Assembly: GCA_937899265.1 (NCBI GenBank)
Contig: CALBPV010000089.1
Location: 1-33,746 of the forward strand
Origin: an uncultured Bacteroidales bacterium
GTDB lineage: Bacteria > Bacteroidota > Bacteroidia > Bacteroidales > UBA3663
DNA length: 33,746 nucleotides
Direction: 5' to 3'
A program made the translations under genes and the position numbers. Below are positions 22,804-30,048 of the stretch, one piece after another. A model generated the notes under the pieces. It had not been told where the DNA came from. It saw nothing but the letters and a program-made list of their open reading frames with translations, and ran no database searches. How positions within the stretch are numbered: position 1 is the first letter of the stretch; each line of letters starts with the position of its first letter.

Positions 22804-24867
22804 TTAATTCTTGCGAGTGGCATTCTCTATCTCGTGCAGTTTCTTCAATTCGGCGAGCAGACGGAGAATGTCGTTGTCGTTGTTAGTGTCGAGGGTGATG
22901 TATCCGCGGAACAGTCCGTCCTTGCATTCCAGATGGATGTTGAGGATGTTGGCCGTACACGTCTCGGCGATGATAACGGTAATCTGGTTGAGAAGACCCT
23001 TCGAGTCGATGCCTTTGAGTTCGAGCGTCGAGGAGGCCGGCGTTTCCTGCGGCTTGCCTTTCTGGGGGCGTTGTTTTTTCTTCTTGGGTTGTTTTTCCTT
23101 GGTCGGTTGTCCGAAACCCAGGAATCCGAGGAAGCCTTTGCGTGGATGCACAATCTTGCGGAGATTGTCGCTCACGGCAAGGTCTCCGTTTCCGAAGGCG
23201 CAGTAGAGGTCGTCCCATTGATGCATTCCGTAGTGGCTCAGGAGGGCATTCATCGTGTCGGTATCCAGCGGGATGTTGAGGGGTTCGAAATAGTCTTTGA
23301 GCATCTTTTCTCCCCGTGAGACCACAAGTTGTCGCTGCTTCTTGAAATAATTGTCGATGCAGTTTTTGGCCTTGGGAGTATGTACCCATTTGCGCCACTT
23401 TTCGGACACTTTCGTTTCAGTGGCTGTAATCACTTCCACCTGCTGTCCGCTCTGGAGTACGGTGTTGAGCGGGGCTATCTTGTGGTTGATGCGCACAGCT
23501 TCGGCATGCATTCCGATGTCGGTGTGGAGTGCAAAGGCGAAGTCGAGGGCTGTGGCTCCTTTGGGAATCTCGCGCAAGTCGCCCGTGGGAGTGAACACAT
23601 AAATCGACGTGGAGAGGACGTTCAGTTTGATGGCATTGAGGAACTCGGTGGCATTGGGCGCGGGATTGTCGAGAATCTCCTTGATGGTCTTGAACCATTG
23701 GTCGAGACTGCTGTCGGCAGCATCTTTCTCGTTGCCGCGTTTGTATTTCCAATGGGCAGCTATACCTTTTTCGTCGATTTCGTTCATTCTCTCCGAACGA
23801 ATCTGGACTTCAATCCAACGGGCCTCGGGAGCCTTGGGTCCCTGGACGGTCACGTGGAGGGCTTCGTAGCCGTTATCCTTGGGACGGGTTATCCAGTCGC
23901 GCGTGCGGTCCGGCTTGATGGAGTAGAGGTCGGTGATGGCGCGGAAAATCTTCCAGCAGTCGTCCTTTTCGCTGGTTTCTGTACGGGGGGTGAAGACAAC
24001 GCGTTCGGCAAAGATGTCGTAGATTTCATCGTAGGTACATCCCTTCTTCTGCATCTTGCGCCAGATGGAGAAGACCGACTTCATACGTGTCTTGACCGAG
24101 TATTCGAACCCCATTTCGATGAGTTTGGCATGTATGGGGGCTGCAAAAGTGGCAAAATAGGTTTCCTCGATGGCCGCATCCTTCTGGAGGCGTTCTTGGA
24201 CGGCTTTGTATTCCGTGGGATGTTCGTAGCGGAGGGAGAGGTCTTCGAGTTGGCTCTTGATATTGAAAAGACCCAGACGATAGGCGATGGGGGCGTAGAG
24301 GAAAAGGGTTTCGGAGGCAATGCGCTTCTGCTTGAGAGGTTCGAGGTTGCCGAGGGTGCGCATGTTGTGGAGACGGTCGGCTATTTTGACCAAAATGACA
24401 CGAACGTCATTGGACATTGTGAGCAGGAAGTTGCGGAAGTTCTCGGCCTGTTCTTCGGGATTCTTGATGGCCGGATGACGCGGGTCGGCGGTCTCCTCGG
24501 TAACGAAACGGACGTTTTTGCCTGCCAGCTTGTGTACGTCGCGTACCAGTTCGCCGATTTTGCTGCCGAACGCCGCTTCAATCTCTTCAAAGGTGTGGTC
24601 GCTCAGCTTGACCACATCGTGGAGCAGAGCCACACTGATGGATGTGGAACCCAATCCGATTTCGGAGGCCACGATACGGGCTACTGCCAGCGGGTGGAGT
24701 ATATAAGGCTCGCCCGAGAGACGACGCTGATTCCGATGGGCTTCTTCGGCAAAGCGAAACACCCGTCGGATAAGGTCGCTCTTGTCGCCGTTGCGCGTTC
24801 CTGAGTAGTCATTGAGCAGGGCCTCGAATTCGTTTTCGATTTGTAGCTGCTCTTCTGCGGTGAACAT
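22804..24867 (-). CDS. RelA/SpoT homologue with degenerate hydrolase motif
   Basis: This is a (p)ppGpp synthetase-type RSH protein of 687 aa, shorter than the usual 730-750. The HD domain keeps SGEPYILHPLAV (51-62), His83-Asp84 and ADRLHNMRT (163-171). However, the hydrolase motif HDxxED reads HDVVKL (83-88), so the acidic pair is Lys87-Leu88. The synthetase domain looks intact: TRMKSVFSIWRKM (260-272), RTRD at 321-324 in place of RxKD, NGYEALH (332-338), EVQIRS (353-358). A TGS domain (IYVFTPTGDLREIPKGATAL) and a C-terminal ACT domain follow, but the cysteine-rich zinc-finger domain is missing and a Lys-rich linker (KEKQPKKKKQRPQKGK) stands in its place. A functional synthetase with reduced or no hydrolase activity is inferred. 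Confidence 0.9.
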   Translation of the reverse strand: MFTAEEQLQIENEFEALLNDYSGTRNGDKSDLIRRVFRFAEEAHRNQRRLSGEPYILHPLAVARIVASEIGLGSTSISVALLHDVVKLSDHTFEEIEAAFGSKIGELVRDVHKLAGKNVRFVTEETADPRHPAIKNPEEQAENFRNFLLTMSNDVRVILVKIADRLHNMRTLGNLEPLKQKRIASETLFLYAPIAYRLGLFNIKSQLEDLSLRYEHPTEYKAVQERLQKDAAIEETYFATFAAPIHAKLIEMGFEYSVKTRMKSVFSIWRKMQKKGCTYDEIYDIFAERVVFTPRTETSEKDDCWKIFRAITDLYSIKPDRTRDWITRPKDNGYEALHVTVQGPKAPEARWIEVQIRSERMNEIDEKGIAAHWKYKRGNEKDAADSSLDQWFKTIKEILDNPAPNATEFLNAIKLNVLSTSIYVFTPTGDLREIPKGATALDFAFALHTDIGMHAEAVRINHKIAPLNTVLQSGQQVEVITATETKVSEKWRKWVHTPKAKNCIDNYFKKQRQLVVSRGEKMLKDYFEPLNIPLDTDTMNALLSHYGMHQWDDLYCAFGNGDLAVSDNLRKIVHPRKGFLGFLGFGQPTKEKQPKKKKQRPQKGKPQETPASSTLELKGIDSKGLLNQITVIIAETCTANILNIHLECKDGLFRGYITLDTNNDNDILRLLAELKKLHEIENATRKN

Positions 24868-24877
24868 AGGGTAAAGG

Positions 24878-24894
24878 TTTTTTTTGGGGGGGGG
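24878..24894. repeat. T8-G9 tract in the leader of the RelA/SpoT homologue
   Basis: Eight T followed by nine G on the + strand, that is C9-A8 on the coding strand, lie 11-27 bases upstream of the RSH start codon. This is a second homopolymer tract in the same gene run. Confidence 0.75.
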
Positions 24895-24953
24895 AGTTAA
24901 TTGTGTATTATGGAGGATTCTCCGATATCGGGGCGTTTTACGCGCCTCCTGGG

Positions 24954-26282
24954 TTATCTCACCCGGAGACGCTGACCTACGCGTATGTTGTTGTCCTTGA
25001 GTCCGTTGAGACTTTTGAGCTTGTTGACCGATATGCCGTATTTGCGGGCGATGTAGGAGAGGGTCTGTCCGCGGCGCACTTTGTGGTACTTGGTGTCGCC
25101 GCCCGTGACTGCCGGTCCGCCTTTCCTGCCTTTGCGTCCGCCGCTCTTGATATAGGAGTTGTGCTGGCCTTTATTCTGGATGAGACGGAGGTCTCCGTTG
25201 TGGGGCAAGAGGCTGTCGGCTTTGTAGGCGAAAATAGAGTCCTGAAGTTCGATGAATTCGAGAGCCTTGTCTTCGGGCAGGGTGAGGGCATAGCTCTTGA
25301 GGTTGGAGCCCGGCACAATGTCGTAGATGTATTGCGGGTTGAGACTCTCAATCTGATTGACGGGCATATTCACATAACGGGCAATCTGTTCGAAGTGAAC
25401 CATTTGGTCGAGCATGATGGTGTCGCACACGGGCGGTATCTCGCTCACGGCAGCACAGAGATTGTAGTCACAGTGATAATTCATCACGTAAGTGGCGGCT
25501 ACAAAGATGGGGAAATAGCTTCGGGTCTCGCGGGGCAGGAACTGATAAATCTCCCAGAACGAACGTCTGCCACCCGAACGGGCAATGGCTTTCTTGACGT
25601 TACCCGGACCGCAGTTGTAGGCTGCGATGGCCAGAGGCCAGTCCTGAAAGGTACCGTAGAGCTGGAGCAGATAGCGGCACGCGGCATCGGTCGATTTGTA
25701 GAGGTCGTAGCGCTCGTCAATGTAACTGTTCACTTCCAGTCCCTGGAGCACACCCGTCGAGGGCATGAATTGCCACAGACCGGCAGCACCTGCGCGGGAG
25801 TAGGCATTCTGACGCAGACCCGATTCGATGCAGGCCAGATATTTCAGTTCGGAGGGCATGCTGTAGCGGCGCAAGGCATCCTCGAAAATGGGGAAGTAGT
25901 GGTTATAGCCCACGCCTACCATCCGTTCCACCATTTCCCTGCGACGATGAATATAGAGGTCCAAACACTCCCTGACGGGCTGGTTGAAGGGGAGCTCGAT
26001 GATGGAGGGGATGGCCTTGAGGCGCTCGATATACTCCGAGTCGGGCACGAAATGCCAGCCGGAGTCGCTGATGCAGTTGGGATCGACGTGGATGAAATGA
26101 CGTTCCGTCCAGTCGTAGTCGATGTTGTCGATTTCCTCCAGACTTTCGGGAAATATCATCGCCGAGTCGAAGGCATTGAGCATCGCCTGACGCTTCCGAT
26201 CGTCGATTTCTTCAGCGCGGAGTGTTTGGAGTGAGAGTGTACAGCAGAGTGCCGTCAATATAGGGAGGAAGACTTTGTTCAT
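24954..26282 (-). CDS. MltD-like lytic murein transglycosylase with LysM
   Basis: This exported peptidoglycan-cleaving enzyme has 442 aa and a signal peptide at about 1-23 (MNKVFLPILTALCCTLSLQT). The SLT domain shows the catalytic glutamate in ACIESGLRQNAYSRAGAAG (Glu153), LWQFMPSTG (169-177) and AAYNCGPGNV. A LysM-like segment (FEQIARYVNMPVNQIESLNP) is followed by a clear C-terminal LysM (YHKVRRGQTLSYIARKYGIS, about 397-442), which binds glycan strands. A basic Gly/Lys-rich linker precedes the last LysM. It lies between DUF5683 and the RSH gene on one transcript. Confidence 0.92.
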   Translation of the reverse strand: MNKVFLPILTALCCTLSLQTLRAEEIDDRKRQAMLNAFDSAMIFPESLEEIDNIDYDWTERHFIHVDPNCISDSGWHFVPDSEYIERLKAIPSIIELPFNQPVRECLDLYIHRRREMVERMVGVGYNHYFPIFEDALRRYSMPSELKYLACIESGLRQNAYSRAGAAGLWQFMPSTGVLQGLEVNSYIDERYDLYKSTDAACRYLLQLYGTFQDWPLAIAAYNCGPGNVKKAIARSGGRRSFWEIYQFLPRETRSYFPIFVAATYVMNYHCDYNLCAAVSEIPPVCDTIMLDQMVHFEQIARYVNMPVNQIESLNPQYIYDIVPGSNLKSYALTLPEDKALEFIELQDSIFAYKADSLLPHNGDLRLIQNKGQHNSYIKSGGRKGRKGGPAVTGGDTKYHKVRRGQTLSYIARKYGISVNKLKSLNGLKDNNIRVGQRLRVR

Positions 26283-26322
26283 TGTTTAGGTCTCTTGTCT
26301 TTTGGAGTACAGTTGTTTTTTT

Positions 26323-27156
26323 TCAGAAGTCTATTGTGTAGCCCACCGTTACCTCCGGTTTGTCATCCGGTCCGAGGTCGGTTGAGATGTCGAAATGGTA
26401 GAGTGACGCATCGACGTAGGCATCCACCATTGCCACCAGATAGACACCTATCATTCCCAGCACGCAATAGTCGCGCCAATTCCGGTAGGTGTTCTTTTTG
26501 TTTTTGAACACCTTCTCGAGATAATCTTTTCTGGATTGGACGGGATAGTTGGGCGGGAGGAAGTCCATGTAGCTGGCGTTGGGTGATTCCGTCACCAAGT
26601 CACGGTAGGCATTCACGTAGGTGCGGTAGTAACGCTGGTTCCAATTGTAGCCGTAGAGCAATGCGAGAAATCCTCCATAGATGATGGGGAGTTTCCAGTA
26701 TTTGCGGTTGTAGATTTGTCCGCCGCCGGGGAAGAGGGCCGCATACCACACTGCTTTCCAGGGGTTGGGATTATAGTTCTGGAAATAGGGATCGTATTTG
26801 GGGTCGATACCTCCGTCCCAAGACATTTCCATCGACTCATAGACCACCCTGAGAGAATCTTCGTTCACAGTGATGGCGCGCGGGTGTTCGGCTTCCTCGT
26901 ACAGCGGGTTGTGGAACATCATCAGGCTGTCGTAGAGCGACAGTGAATCCTGCTGCATTTCCGTCATCGGGAGCGCTTTCGGTGTCTCAGCCACAACGGT
27001 ATCCGTAGCCGCGTACGCTGAGTCGAAAGCTTCGAGCATCCTGACCGCACTCTGCATCTGAGGCAACGCCTTCAGGGTGTCGGCCTCTTGAGAGCGGGCT
27101 GTCAGGAAAGTGAGACTTCCGACCAAGGAGAGGAAGAGGAACAGGATTCTTTTCAC
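26323..27156 (-). CDS. DUF5683 family exported/membrane protein, GTG start
   Basis: The 277-aa product fits the Bacteroidota family DUF5683. A signal peptide or anchor is at 1-22 (KRILFLFLSLVGSLTFLTA). The conserved part includes NPWKAVWYAALFPGGGQIYN and a hydrophobic segment, LPIIYGGFLALLYGY, then a second one, YCVLGMIGVYLVAMVDAYVD. The GTG at 27156 is chosen because it gives the signal peptide and leaves 26 bases after parB. Longer starts run into parB. Function unknown; its recurring place next to parAB suggests an envelope role coordinated with chromosome functions, which is inference. Confidence 0.8.
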   Translation of the reverse strand: MKRILFLFLSLVGSLTFLTARSQEADTLKALPQMQSAVRMLEAFDSAYAATDTVVAETPKALPMTEMQQDSLSLYDSLMMFHNPLYEEAEHPRAITVNEDSLRVVYESMEMSWDGGIDPKYDPYFQNYNPNPWKAVWYAALFPGGGQIYNRKYWKLPIIYGGFLALLYGYNWNQRYYRTYVNAYRDLVTESPNASYMDFLPPNYPVQSRKDYLEKVFKNKKNTYRNWRDYCVLGMIGVYLVAMVDAYVDASLYHFDISTDLGPDDKPEVTVGYTIDF

Positions 27157-27182
27157 GCTGTATGCCTTTCTGTGTTTGGTAT

Positions 27183-28097
27183 TCAGGATGGCGATACCCC
27201 GTCGAGCAGTGCCAGAATGTGCTGCAACTGTTCGTCGTTGTCGAATTGTATCTGAATATGGCCCTGTCCCCGTTCGTTGCACGACATCTTGACTTTCGTC
27301 GTGAACATCTGCGAGAGGTGTTGAGACATGGCATCGAGGAGCTCGTTGGGGGTCTTTCCCGATTTGCGGGAGCTACTCTTTCCGTCCTCGTCGAAGTCCA
27401 GAATACGCCCTTCCACATATTCTTTCACCAGCGCCTCGACTTTGCGCACACTCAGTTCTTTGGAGATGGTGAGGTGGTAGAGTTTGATTTGCTGTTCGGT
27501 GTCCTCTACAGGCAGAATGGCGCGTGCATGCCCCTGCGAGATGAGCTTTTCCTTGAGTCCGAGTTGTATCTCGGCAGGCAGTTTGAGCAGGCGCACGAAA
27601 TTGGTTATGGTCGTGCGGTTTTTGCCCACGCGTCGGGAGAGGTCTTCGTGGGTGAGGTGATAGTTGTCGATGAGCTGTTGGTAGGCCAAAGCCACTTCGA
27701 TGGCGTTGAGATCTTCGCGCTGGATGTTCTCGATGAGCGCCATTTCCATCACCGCATCGTCATCCACCCTGCGGATATAGGCGGGAATGGAGACAAGCCC
27801 GGCCTTTTGGGCAGCTCTCCAGCGTCGTTCGCCGGCAATAATCATATAGCTGCCGTCCTGCTCTTCGCGCAGGGTGATGGGCTGGATGATGCCGATGTTG
27901 CTGATGGAGGCACTGAGTTCGTCCAATGCCGTTTCGTCAAATTCATGACGTGGCTGACCGGGATTGGGGTGTATGAGGTCGATGGAGATTTCGGAGATGG
28001 ATGATGGAGAACTGTTCATCAAACTCTCGGCCGATGAGTCACCGTCGAGGGAGATGAGTGCGTCCAGTCCGCGTCCGAGTCCTGTCTTTTTATTCAT
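27183..28097 (-). CDS. parB: Chromosome-partitioning protein ParB (Spo0J)
   Basis: ParB binds parS sites, loads onto DNA using CTP and recruits SMC. The 304-aa product starts with the basic MNKKTGLGRGLDALIS segment seen in chromosomal ParB. The nuclease-fold/CTP-binding motifs are IIAGERRWRAAQ (86-97) and ENIQRED (123-129). A helix-turn-helix follows (LTHEDLSRRVGKNRTTITNF, about 146-165), then a C-terminal dimerisation region (HIQIQFDNDEQLQHILALL). It has its own promoter within the parA terminator region. I saw no canonical parS (TGTTTCACGTGAAACA) in the window. Confidence 0.96.
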   Translation of the reverse strand: MNKKTGLGRGLDALISLDGDSSAESLMNSSPSSISEISIDLIHPNPGQPRHEFDETALDELSASISNIGIIQPITLREEQDGSYMIIAGERRWRAAQKAGLVSIPAYIRRVDDDAVMEMALIENIQREDLNAIEVALAYQQLIDNYHLTHEDLSRRVGKNRTTITNFVRLLKLPAEIQLGLKEKLISQGHARAILPVEDTEQQIKLYHLTISKELSVRKVEALVKEYVEGRILDFDEDGKSSSRKSGKTPNELLDAMSQHLSQMFTTKVKMSCNERGQGHIQIQFDNDEQLQHILALLDGVSPS

Positions 28098-28131
28098 TAT
28101 GGTTTATTTGTTTTTTGATAAAAATCTGCGT

Positions 28132-28164
28132 GCAAAGATAAGAAAAAACGCGGAGATAAGCAAA
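28132..28164 (-). promoter_or_regulatory. Promoter of parB
   Basis: On the minus strand TTTG (28164-28161), 20 bases, TATCTTTGC (28140-28132) matches the consensus, 35 bases upstream of the parB ATG. Its -33 element lies in the loop of the hairpin that probably terminates parA. Confidence 0.7.
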
Positions 28165-28182
28165 TTTTCCACGCGTTTTTTT
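28143..28182 (-). terminator. Probable parA terminator hairpin
   Basis: On the minus strand AAACGCG (28178-28172) pairs with CGCGTTT (28152-28146), with GG/CC next to it, around a long AT-rich loop, and the stem is followed by further T residues. It begins about 15 bases after the parA stop. Confidence 0.55.
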
Positions 28183-28195
28183 GTTATTTTATCAT

Positions 28196-28981
28196 TTATT
28201 TCAGATTTTCTCCCCTGTCTTTGTGCTTTGCAAGCACTTCGCGAGCCAACATCATGTAGTTGTTGGACCCTTTCGAGTCGGGTGAATAGAGCAGCGCCGG
28301 CAGTCCGTACGAGGGAGCTTCCGAGAGGCGGATGTTGCGTTGGATGACGGTGTCGAACACCAGCTTCTGGAAATGGAGCTTCACCTCTTCATAGATTTGG
28401 TTGGCCAGCCTCAGACGAGCGTCGTACATCGTCAGCAGGAAACCTTCGATTTGGAGCCTCGGGTTGAGCTTGGTCTTGATGATTTTGATGGTGTTGAGCA
28501 GCTTGGAGATGCCTTCCAGCGCAAAGTATTCTGCCTGCACCGGGATAATGATGGAGTCGGCGGCGGTAAGACAGTTCACCGTGATGAGGCCCAGCGACGG
28601 AGAGCAGTCGATTAGGATGTAGTCGTAGGCGTTGCGTATCACTTTGAGTTGGGTACGGAGTACCATTTCGCGGTTCTGGATGTTGAGCAGCTCGAGTTCT
28701 GCTCCCACAAGGTCGATTCTCGAGGCGATGATGTCGAGCCGTTCCACACACGTAGGCAGAATGGCTTCTGCTGCCGAGGTGTTGTTGATGAGGCAATCAT
28801 AGATGGATGTATCCACTTTCTTCATATCCACGCCCAGACCGCTCGAAGCATTGGCCTGCGGGTCTGCATCGATGAGGAGCACTTTTTTGCCCAACGTGGC
28901 AAGCGAGGCTGCCAGATTGATGGCTGTGGTGGTTTTCCCCACTCCGCCTTTCTGATTGGCAATTGCAATAACAAGTCCCAT
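28196..28981 (-). CDS. parA: Chromosome-partitioning ATPase ParA (Soj)
   Basis: This Walker-type ATPase moves ParB-DNA complexes. The 261-aa product has the deviant Walker A motif KGGVGKTT (11-18), VLLIDADPQANASSGLG (about 34-50) and Walker B YILIDCSPSLGLIT (about 120-133). The short N-terminus without a DNA-binding extension is typical of chromosomal ParA. It is transcribed away from surE; the intergenic region carries two DnaA boxes. Confidence 0.97.
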   Translation of the reverse strand: MGLVIAIANQKGGVGKTTTAINLAASLATLGKKVLLIDADPQANASSGLGVDMKKVDTSIYDCLINNTSAAEAILPTCVERLDIIASRIDLVGAELELLNIQNREMVLRTQLKVIRNAYDYILIDCSPSLGLITVNCLTAADSIIIPVQAEYFALEGISKLLNTIKIIKTKLNPRLQIEGFLLTMYDARLRLANQIYEEVKLHFQKLVFDTVIQRNIRLSEAPSYGLPALLYSPDSKGSNNYMMLAREVLAKHKDRGENLK

Positions 28982-29030
28982 TGTTCAATCAAAATGAGTT
29001 AGTAATTCTTTTAATATTGAGTAATAATCC

Positions 29031-29064
29031 GGAACTGCAACAAACGCCGAGCGGCTACAGTTCC
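29031..29064 (-). other. Hairpin in the parA leader
   Basis: GGAACTG (29031-29037) and CAGTTCC (29058-29064) form a perfect 7-bp stem, with GCCG/CGGC inside the loop able to pair further. It lies between the predicted parA promoter and the ATG, so it would be in the leader RNA. No T-tract follows, so simple termination is unlikely. Confidence 0.45.
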
Positions 29065-29075
29065 TTTTCTGCGTT

Positions 29076-29108
29076 GCAAAGGTCGGGAATTTTTTTCAAA
29101 TACCCAAA
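29076..29108 (-). promoter_or_regulatory. Probable promoter of parA
   Basis: On the minus strand TTTG (29108-29105), 20 bases, GACCTTTGC (29084-29076) resembles the consensus with GA in place of TA. The transcript would have a leader of about 88 bases. Confidence 0.5.
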
Positions 29109-29133
29109 AAGTGGACCGAAATAATGCAAAAAT

Positions 29134-29161
29134 TGTGGATAACTGCCCCTTTTGTGGATAA
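29134..29161. promoter_or_regulatory. Two perfect DnaA boxes between parA and surE
   Basis: TGTGGATAA occurs at 29134-29142 and 29153-29161 in the same orientation, 19 bases apart; its complement TTATCCACA is the perfect DnaA box. AT-rich runs of T lie on the surE side (29191-29220). The boxes lie between two divergent promoters. They may mark oriC or a DnaA-controlled promoter region. Confidence 0.6.
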
Positions 29162-29196
29162 CTTTTGGGGTCAAAACCCAAATTTCGGCACTTTTT

Positions 29197-29229
29197 TTTG
29201 GTTATCTCTGATTTTTTTTATATCTTCGC
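29197..29229 (+). promoter_or_regulatory. Promoter of surE-lpxB
   Basis: TTTG (29197-29200), 20 bases, TATCTTCGC (29221-29229) fits the consensus with one change, 36 bases upstream of the surE ATG. Confidence 0.6.
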
Positions 29230-29265
29230 AGTCCTAAATGATAAAAAAAAGAGTTACCCCGCTAT

Positions 29266-30048
29266 ATGAATTTCAGTGATGACCCCCGTCCTCTCATCCT
29301 GGTAACCAACGACGACGGTTACGATGCGCCCGGCATCAGTCACTTGATCCGAGCCCTCTCGGGCATGGGCCGCATTGTCGAAGTGGCTCCCGACAGTCCG
29401 CAGTCCGGCAAGGCGTGCAGCTTCACGGCCCACGACCAGTTGCATCTCCGACGCATCTCCGACGACGGCGATGTACTCTTCTACACCTGTTCCGGAACGC
29501 CTGTCGATTGTGTCAAACTTTCTCTCCACCACATCTTTGCCCAACGCCGCCCCGACCTCATTGTTTCGGGCATCAATCACGGCGGAAACGACAGCGTCTG
29601 TGTGATGTACAGCGGCACGATGGGAGCCGTTCTCGAGGGATGTATTGTGGGTATTCCCGCCGTAGGATTCTCCCTGCAGGAGTTCAACTGGAATGCCGAT
29701 TTCACGTCCGCAGAGGAGGTGGTTCGCACCATTGTGCCTCAGGTGCTCCGCAAAAGAATGCCCCGCGGAACGGTGCTCAACGTCAACATACCCTACCGCA
29801 AGGAGTTCTCCGGTTATAAAGTCTGTCGTCAGGCCGACGGTTATTGGCACAAAGAATACATCGACGTGAATACCGAAAACGAAGAGGACCTCGTCTTCTT
29901 CACCTCCGGACAGTATGCCAATCGCGAACCCGATGCCACCGATACCGAAGAGTATTATCTGAACCGGGGCTATGTCACCATTGTTCCCTGTCAGGTCGAT
30001 CTCACAGCGTATCGTGCGATGGACGATTTCAAATACTTAGAGCAATGA
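29266..30048 (+). CDS. surE: 5'/3'-nucleotidase SurE
   Basis: This metal-dependent nucleoside monophosphate phosphatase has 260 aa. The metal-site motif ILVTNDDGYDAPGI (11-24) with Asp16-Asp17, SPQSGKACSFT (about 44-54), CSGTPVDCVK (about 75-84), VSGINHGGND (about 98-107) and YSGTMGAVLEG are all canonical. It overlaps lpxB by 4 bases (ATGA), so the two are translationally coupled. Confidence 0.96.
   Translation: MNFSDDPRPLILVTNDDGYDAPGISHLIRALSGMGRIVEVAPDSPQSGKACSFTAHDQLHLRRISDDGDVLFYTCSGTPVDCVKLSLHHIFAQRRPDLIVSGINHGGNDSVCVMYSGTMGAVLEGCIVGIPAVGFSLQEFNWNADFTSAEEVVRTIVPQVLRKRMPRGTVLNVNIPYRKEFSGYKVCRQADGYWHKEYIDVNTENEEDLVFFTSGQYANREPDATDTEEYYLNRGYVTIVPCQVDLTAYRAMDDFKYLEQ

Noticed and set aside
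23329..26234. Long + strand open frames opposite the RSH and transglycosylase genes (491 and 443 aa)
   Set aside because: They cover the complementary strand of well-supported genes and have no recognisable motif.
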